Positions 60,214 to 64,000 of a DNA stretch of 64,000 nucleotides are shown here, piece by piece. This stretch comes from Malania oleifera (Eukaryota; Streptophyta; Magnoliopsida; Santalales; Ximeniaceae). The stretch covers positions 121,900,719 through 121,964,718 of the forward strand of contig NC_080420.1 of assembly GCF_029873635.1 (NCBI RefSeq), read 5' to 3'. Position numbers and translations under genes: made by a program. Below the pieces are notes generated by a model. The model saw only the letters and a list, made by a program, of their open reading frames with translations. It was not told the DNA's origin and did no database searches. The number at the start of each line of letters is the position of its first letter. Within the stretch, counting starts at the first letter, position 1.

Positions 60214-60228
60214 GGAAAGGGGGAGATT
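60214..60228 (+). other. Copia polypurine tract
   Basis: GGAAAGGGGGAGATT directly before the LTR start TGTTGGG at 60229; the same 15 bases lie at 51933-51947 on the minus strand. Confidence 0.92.
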
Positions 60229-60683
60229 TGTTGGGTTATTTCCTTCCATGTGGAGGAAAGCCCAAGTGGGGTTTATTAAAAGCGCAAAGCCCAGCCCTTT
60301 TAGTGTGAAAACCTAAAGGAAGTTATAAAAAGAGAGGGGAGAAGAGAGGAGCCGTCACTTCTCAAAAGAAAGAGAAAAACGTAATTTTTCTCATGCTACC
60401 CAGATTTTATCAAGATTTCGATCCCATTTTTTCTGTGGTCCGATCGAGCTGAAATTTGGATGAGATGTTCAAGACTTAAGGAGCTACAATCTGAACGGTG
60501 GAGATTGGATTTGGAGCTTGGGGGTTGGGGTTTTTGCCCGTGAACAGTAACCGCGAATTTGATATATTCTCTCCAATTCTCTTTGTATTTGTTAAGATTG
60601 TTGATATCTTGATGAAAGATATTTGTATCATCTAATTATGATTAGAGAAGACTTTGTGTACCCATTATTTGATTGGTATTGAG
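60229..60683 (+). mobile_element. Copia Y: 3' LTR (long form, 3'-truncated)
   Basis: Starts TGTTGGGTTATTTCC, and after GCGAATTT continues with GATATATTCTCTCC as in 51127-51551, so it belongs to Y. It stops matching after ..TTATTTGATTG near 60683; the R/U5 end is missing. About 100 bp of unassigned DNA separates it from duplication copy 2. Confidence 0.85.
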
Positions 60684-60890
60684 ATAGATTATTTTGTAAC
60701 TCTTACGGTTTTGATTCTTGCATGATTTATAAGTAAGAGTTGAGCAAAATTGCATATGCATATTAGGACACTTGATAAAATTTGCATTTTATCTAAATTA
60801 TACAAATTCAAATCCTAAAATTCAAACTTTGAACTTGTAGGATAAAAAATAATATATAGAAAATTATATTTTGAACCCACTTATTTGAAA

Positions 60891-61033
60891 CGATTTTTTT
60901 TTTCATGACCCAGAACTTGAACCTTTACTTAGTAAACTTACTAAGCTAATCATAAATGAGAAATCGAACCTGAAATCTTGTTTTAGCTAAAATATAACTT
61001 CGGCGCCCTAATCACTTGACCAAACCTAACTGG
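60891..61033 (-). mobile_element. tRNA-derived SINE, duplicated copy
   Basis: Copy of the SINE at 48701-48848 with the same flanks ACTTATTT (60879-60886, 61034-61041), A box and poly(A). Confidence 0.7.
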
Positions 61034-61480
61034 ACTTATTTATAATTTAAATCGATCTTTAAGTTATTCATATGCATACTTGTAAAACATGAAATTGTAT
61101 TATTCCTTAAAATTATATCCCAAGATACATCCAAGTGTCGATCATACGTCCTGACAAGCTTAAAATTTTCTAAATTAAAAATTATATTTATATGTCTATG
61201 TATACCATGTTATGTAAATTAACTTCTCACACGAAATCTAGAAGACTTAGTCAACCTATCCATCATTCAAAGTCAACCCAAAATATACAACTAGAAGACT
61301 TAGTATAGGCATCTGCGTTTGAAATTTCAAGTAGAAGAGTTTTCAAAGTCCATGCAACTATATATTCTGTGTATATATTAAAATGGAATTATATATATAC
61401 GTACGCATGGAGGATTCTTCAGGTAATTTTTCTTCTTCAAAACTAAGAGGAATAATTAGAAGCTAGAGCTAGCAGGAACA

Positions 61481-61813
61481 ATGGAACCTTGGGCAGCTGT
61501 ACTCATTGCTTTCTCTTGGCTTTTCTTCATGGTAGTCCTTTTGGCTTGCCTCCGTTGTGGTTGCGGCGTCGGGATTTCTGGGGGCGGCGGCGGTGATAGG
61601 GGTCATGGTGGCATCGAAGGTGGTCATGGCGTGAGTATAGACATTGGCGGCGGTGATTGGGGTGGCGGAGGCGGTGATTTCGGTGGTGGAGGAGGTTGCG
61701 ATGGCGGTGGCGGTGGAGGATTTAGTGGCGGAGGTGGCTGTGATGGTGGCGGTGGCGGAGGCGGAGGCGGCGGCGGAGGGGGCTGTGATGGCGGAGGTGG
61801 AGGTGGGTGTTGA
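61481..61813 (+). CDS. Small glycine-rich protein 2
   Basis: 110 residues, the full-length paralog of 49317-49565. The N-terminus (MEPWAAVLIAFSWLFFMVVLL) is a hydrophobic segment; residues 32-110 are glycine repeats with GGGGCDGG units, ending in Gly-Cys before the stop. It has more repeat units than paralog 1, consistent with slippage in GGN codons. Upstream DNA (TATATATATACGTACGCATGG near 61390) is shared with paralog 1. Role unknown; secretion or membrane anchoring is inferred from the N-terminus only. Confidence 0.75.
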   Translation: MEPWAAVLIAFSWLFFMVVLLACLRCGCGVGISGGGGGDRGHGGIEGGHGVSIDIGGGDWGGGGGDFGGGGGCDGGGGGGFSGGGGCDGGGGGGGGGGGGGCDGGGGGGC

Positions 61814-63296
61814 CTGTTGATGAATGATGAAACGACTTGATTATTACTTCTTTTGTGTCTTCTCACATGGGATTCGATTTACTGACATGTATATTTTTTT
61901 TATTTTTTAATGGGTGTATATTTATTTCTTACCATCAATTAATTTGTTATTTTATTTATTTATAATGAAAAAAATTTATTTAGTCATTGTTGTTTGGCAC
62001 GTGAACTTGTACAAAAATAAATGAGTCATCTCTTATTTTGAATTAGAGCGTAGAATAAATGAGTTTATAAATCAAGTTCAAGTTTTATGAACTTGTAACC
62101 GAGTCGAGTTCGAATTTTAAAGTTATGAAATTGATTGAATTCTAATCGAGTTTAGAGTTTAACATTTTCGAGTTTAGTCAAGTTTGAGTATTTTACTACA
62201 TTTTGATTGCTAAAATTTGACAAAGAGACTGTAAATATAATTATAATAGGCAAATATAATTTTATTCATTAAATTTAATATATGTTTATATATATTATAA
62301 AGAAAGAAAAAGGCAAATAATTCAACACTCATTTGTCATTATCCTGAAAAGCTAAAAACTAAAAAGCATTGAATCTATTATTTATTAATTTTACAATCAT
62401 TTAGGCGCTATTTGGAACTCAAAAAATATTAAGAAAAGGAAAGAAAATATCAAGTAATCTACCTTTTTTATGTTTGGTTATCAAGAAAAGTGAGAAAGAA
62501 AATAGAAAATATAACAAATCTATAAATAAATTTTCAATTTTACACATTTCCTCCTCTGTTTTGATCATCTTTACTTTTTTTGAATTAGTCGAGCCAATAT
62601 TACTCTTGTCCTTTGATCAGTGAGTGCAAGTCATCGGAAGGATTTATATACCTTTAGAGTGGTCGACGAGCTTTCTGTACTGTATTGATTAGGCAAAATC
62701 TACTTTAGTAATGAAAGAGTAGTATTTTGTCGCCCCAAACTACTAAGTTTCTATCTTCTAAGTAACTTCATAAACACGTATTTAAATTTAATATGATGAT
62801 ATTTTGAACTCACACAAATTATCACTCAACTTCTTGTACGAAATCGAAAAATGCATAGAATTAGATTCAAAATAAGGCTTAATATGATATTCCGAACCCG
62901 CTTGCTCTCTCATCTTTCTCATATGTTATTAAACACCTAGAAAGTGTTTTTTTTTTTTTTTCTTCAAAATCACTTTTTGGAGAATTATTTAAGTAAATTT
63001 TGAGAAGCAGACAAAAGTAGCTTTTGGCCCGCTACTTAGCAGTGGCATTGTTAAAAGGTGGGGTCAATTTTATAAATATATGAAAGTTTAGTGACTATTT
63101 TATAATTTAAAAAATATATAGAAGATAATCATATTTTATTTTATTCTTATTATAATATATTAATTATTAATGAAATATTATTTAATTCTAGAATGATGAA
63201 GAAGAACCATCTATTAATTTAAATTAATATTAAAAACTTAAAATGCTAATTTAGTTAATAATATTATTTTGACATAAATTAATATGATAATCATAT

Positions 63297-64000
63297 TGTA
63301 ACAACCTGCTCTTTATTTTCCAGTTCTACTTTTTTTTTTTTATACTGTAAAATTTATAACGCTATGATACCAAACTAGATTAAACCAAATTATTGACCTA
63401 AGCAACGAGAAGCGGAATTCATATAAATACAATCAAGAAAATATACAATACCAAAGTACTAAACTGTTCCCAAAATGTACATAAACAACTGTTTCCCAAA
63501 ATACCCACAACTGGGCTAGGGCTATACAAGAATACTCTAAAAAATACTCACTCTACTGACAGGACCACACTGAAACCCCTCTACCTGCAAGCCTGATCTG
63601 CTCGCCTACCTGGATCATCTGAAAAATATTAAAGTAATGGGGTGAGACAACAGTCAGTAAGACGAAATATGCTAATGCTAGTGTGTGGCAAATGAGTTAC
63701 AATACTATGAAAATTTGTTTCTATATAATCATGTATAACTGAATCTGTAAATACAATACAAGTAATATAAACCACCACCTTTTCCATGTTATTTAACATA
63801 TCTGTATTTTAGGTTTCTACTCAAAATATTTCTAATGTACATAAGTATATTTTCTTTCTCTGTAAATCTATATATACATAATAATAACTGAAAACTTTCC
63901 TGTGGATAATTGTGTCATGATTTAACCCCTCATGACAGGGTTGTGCGGCCCGTAGCGAGATCTATTCTGACTAGCCAACCAGGATAAATCACTATACTCC
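63297..64000 (-). mobile_element. LTR H, E/G family, partial
   Basis: Plus-strand start TGTAACAACCTGCTC matches the reversed LTR end of E (TGTAACGACCTGCTT at 6582). Further blocks match 6780-7030 and 7180-7260, for example GGGTGAGACA..CAGTAAG and ..GGGTTGTGCGGCCCG. It runs off the right edge. It has inserted at the border of duplication copy 2. Confidence 0.7.

Larger units (their letters stand above)
60784..63296. repeat. Segmental duplication, copy 2
   Basis: Direct repeat of 48587-50750, 2.5 kb, with about 0.35 kb of extra sequence (62790-63130) not in copy 1. Carries a SINE copy and glycine-rich paralog 2. Its right end meets LTR H. Confidence 0.9.

Noticed and set aside
63355-63372. GCTATGATACCA as a primer-binding site near the right edge
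   Set aside because: It lies about 60 bp inside an LTR that aligns with the E LTR, not next to an LTR end, and has a mismatch; taken as chance.

Overview
This is nuclear DNA of a flowering plant, most likely a eudicot; the species cannot be named from the sequence. The signs are one intron-bearing gene with GT..AG introns and a telo-box in its leader, and many chromovirus-type Ty3 elements, SIRE-like and Ty1-copia elements, an L1-type LINE, tRNA-derived SINEs and TRIMs, all with tRNA-Met primer sites. No organellar, bacterial or CRISPR sequence was seen. About 80 percent of the window is retroelement DNA.

Left half (1-40.9 kb): a deep nest of elements. A minus-strand Ty3 element (E, 2400-8500) carries a solo LTR of its own family (G, 3195-5345, TSD AGATG) and is cut by a SIRE-like LTR (D), itself cut by another LTR (F). 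Next, an L1-type LINE is split into an endonuclease part (8.5-8.95 kb) and a reverse-transcriptase part (39.2-40.9 kb) by a Ty3 chromovirus A (8949-39195). A is interrupted twice: by Ty3 element B (13093-22456), which holds a 2.3-kb SIRE-like solo LTR C (TSD CGGAT), and by an 11.2-kb array T (24646-35803, TSD CCAGA). T consists of five LTRs alternating with four 0.68-kb non-coding internal domains.

Right half (40.9-64 kb): a SINE and a TRIM with perfect target-site duplications, then the one clear housekeeping gene. It is a six-coding-exon, minus-strand gene for an IES2/INO80B-type subunit of the INO80 chromatin remodeller (PAPA-1 plus HIT zinc finger, 595 aa; every splice phase checks). A 2.2-2.5 kb segmental duplication (48.6-50.75 and 60.8-63.3 kb) carries two paralogous small glycine-rich protein genes. 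Between the copies lie two Ty1-copia bodies in head-to-head inverted orientation. LTR types and an inverted 5-bp duplication show that copia Z inserted in reverse into the 5' LTR of copia Y, and that an inversion between their bodies followed.

None of the retroelements can be autonomous: all have stops, frameshifts, deletions or altered catalytic residues. The strongest candidates for something unusual are the LTR/internal-domain tandem array T, the inverted Z/Y copia pair with shared catalytic lesions, a conserved hairpin beside the polypurine tract in three Ty3 families, and palindrome arrays upstream of LTR TATA boxes.
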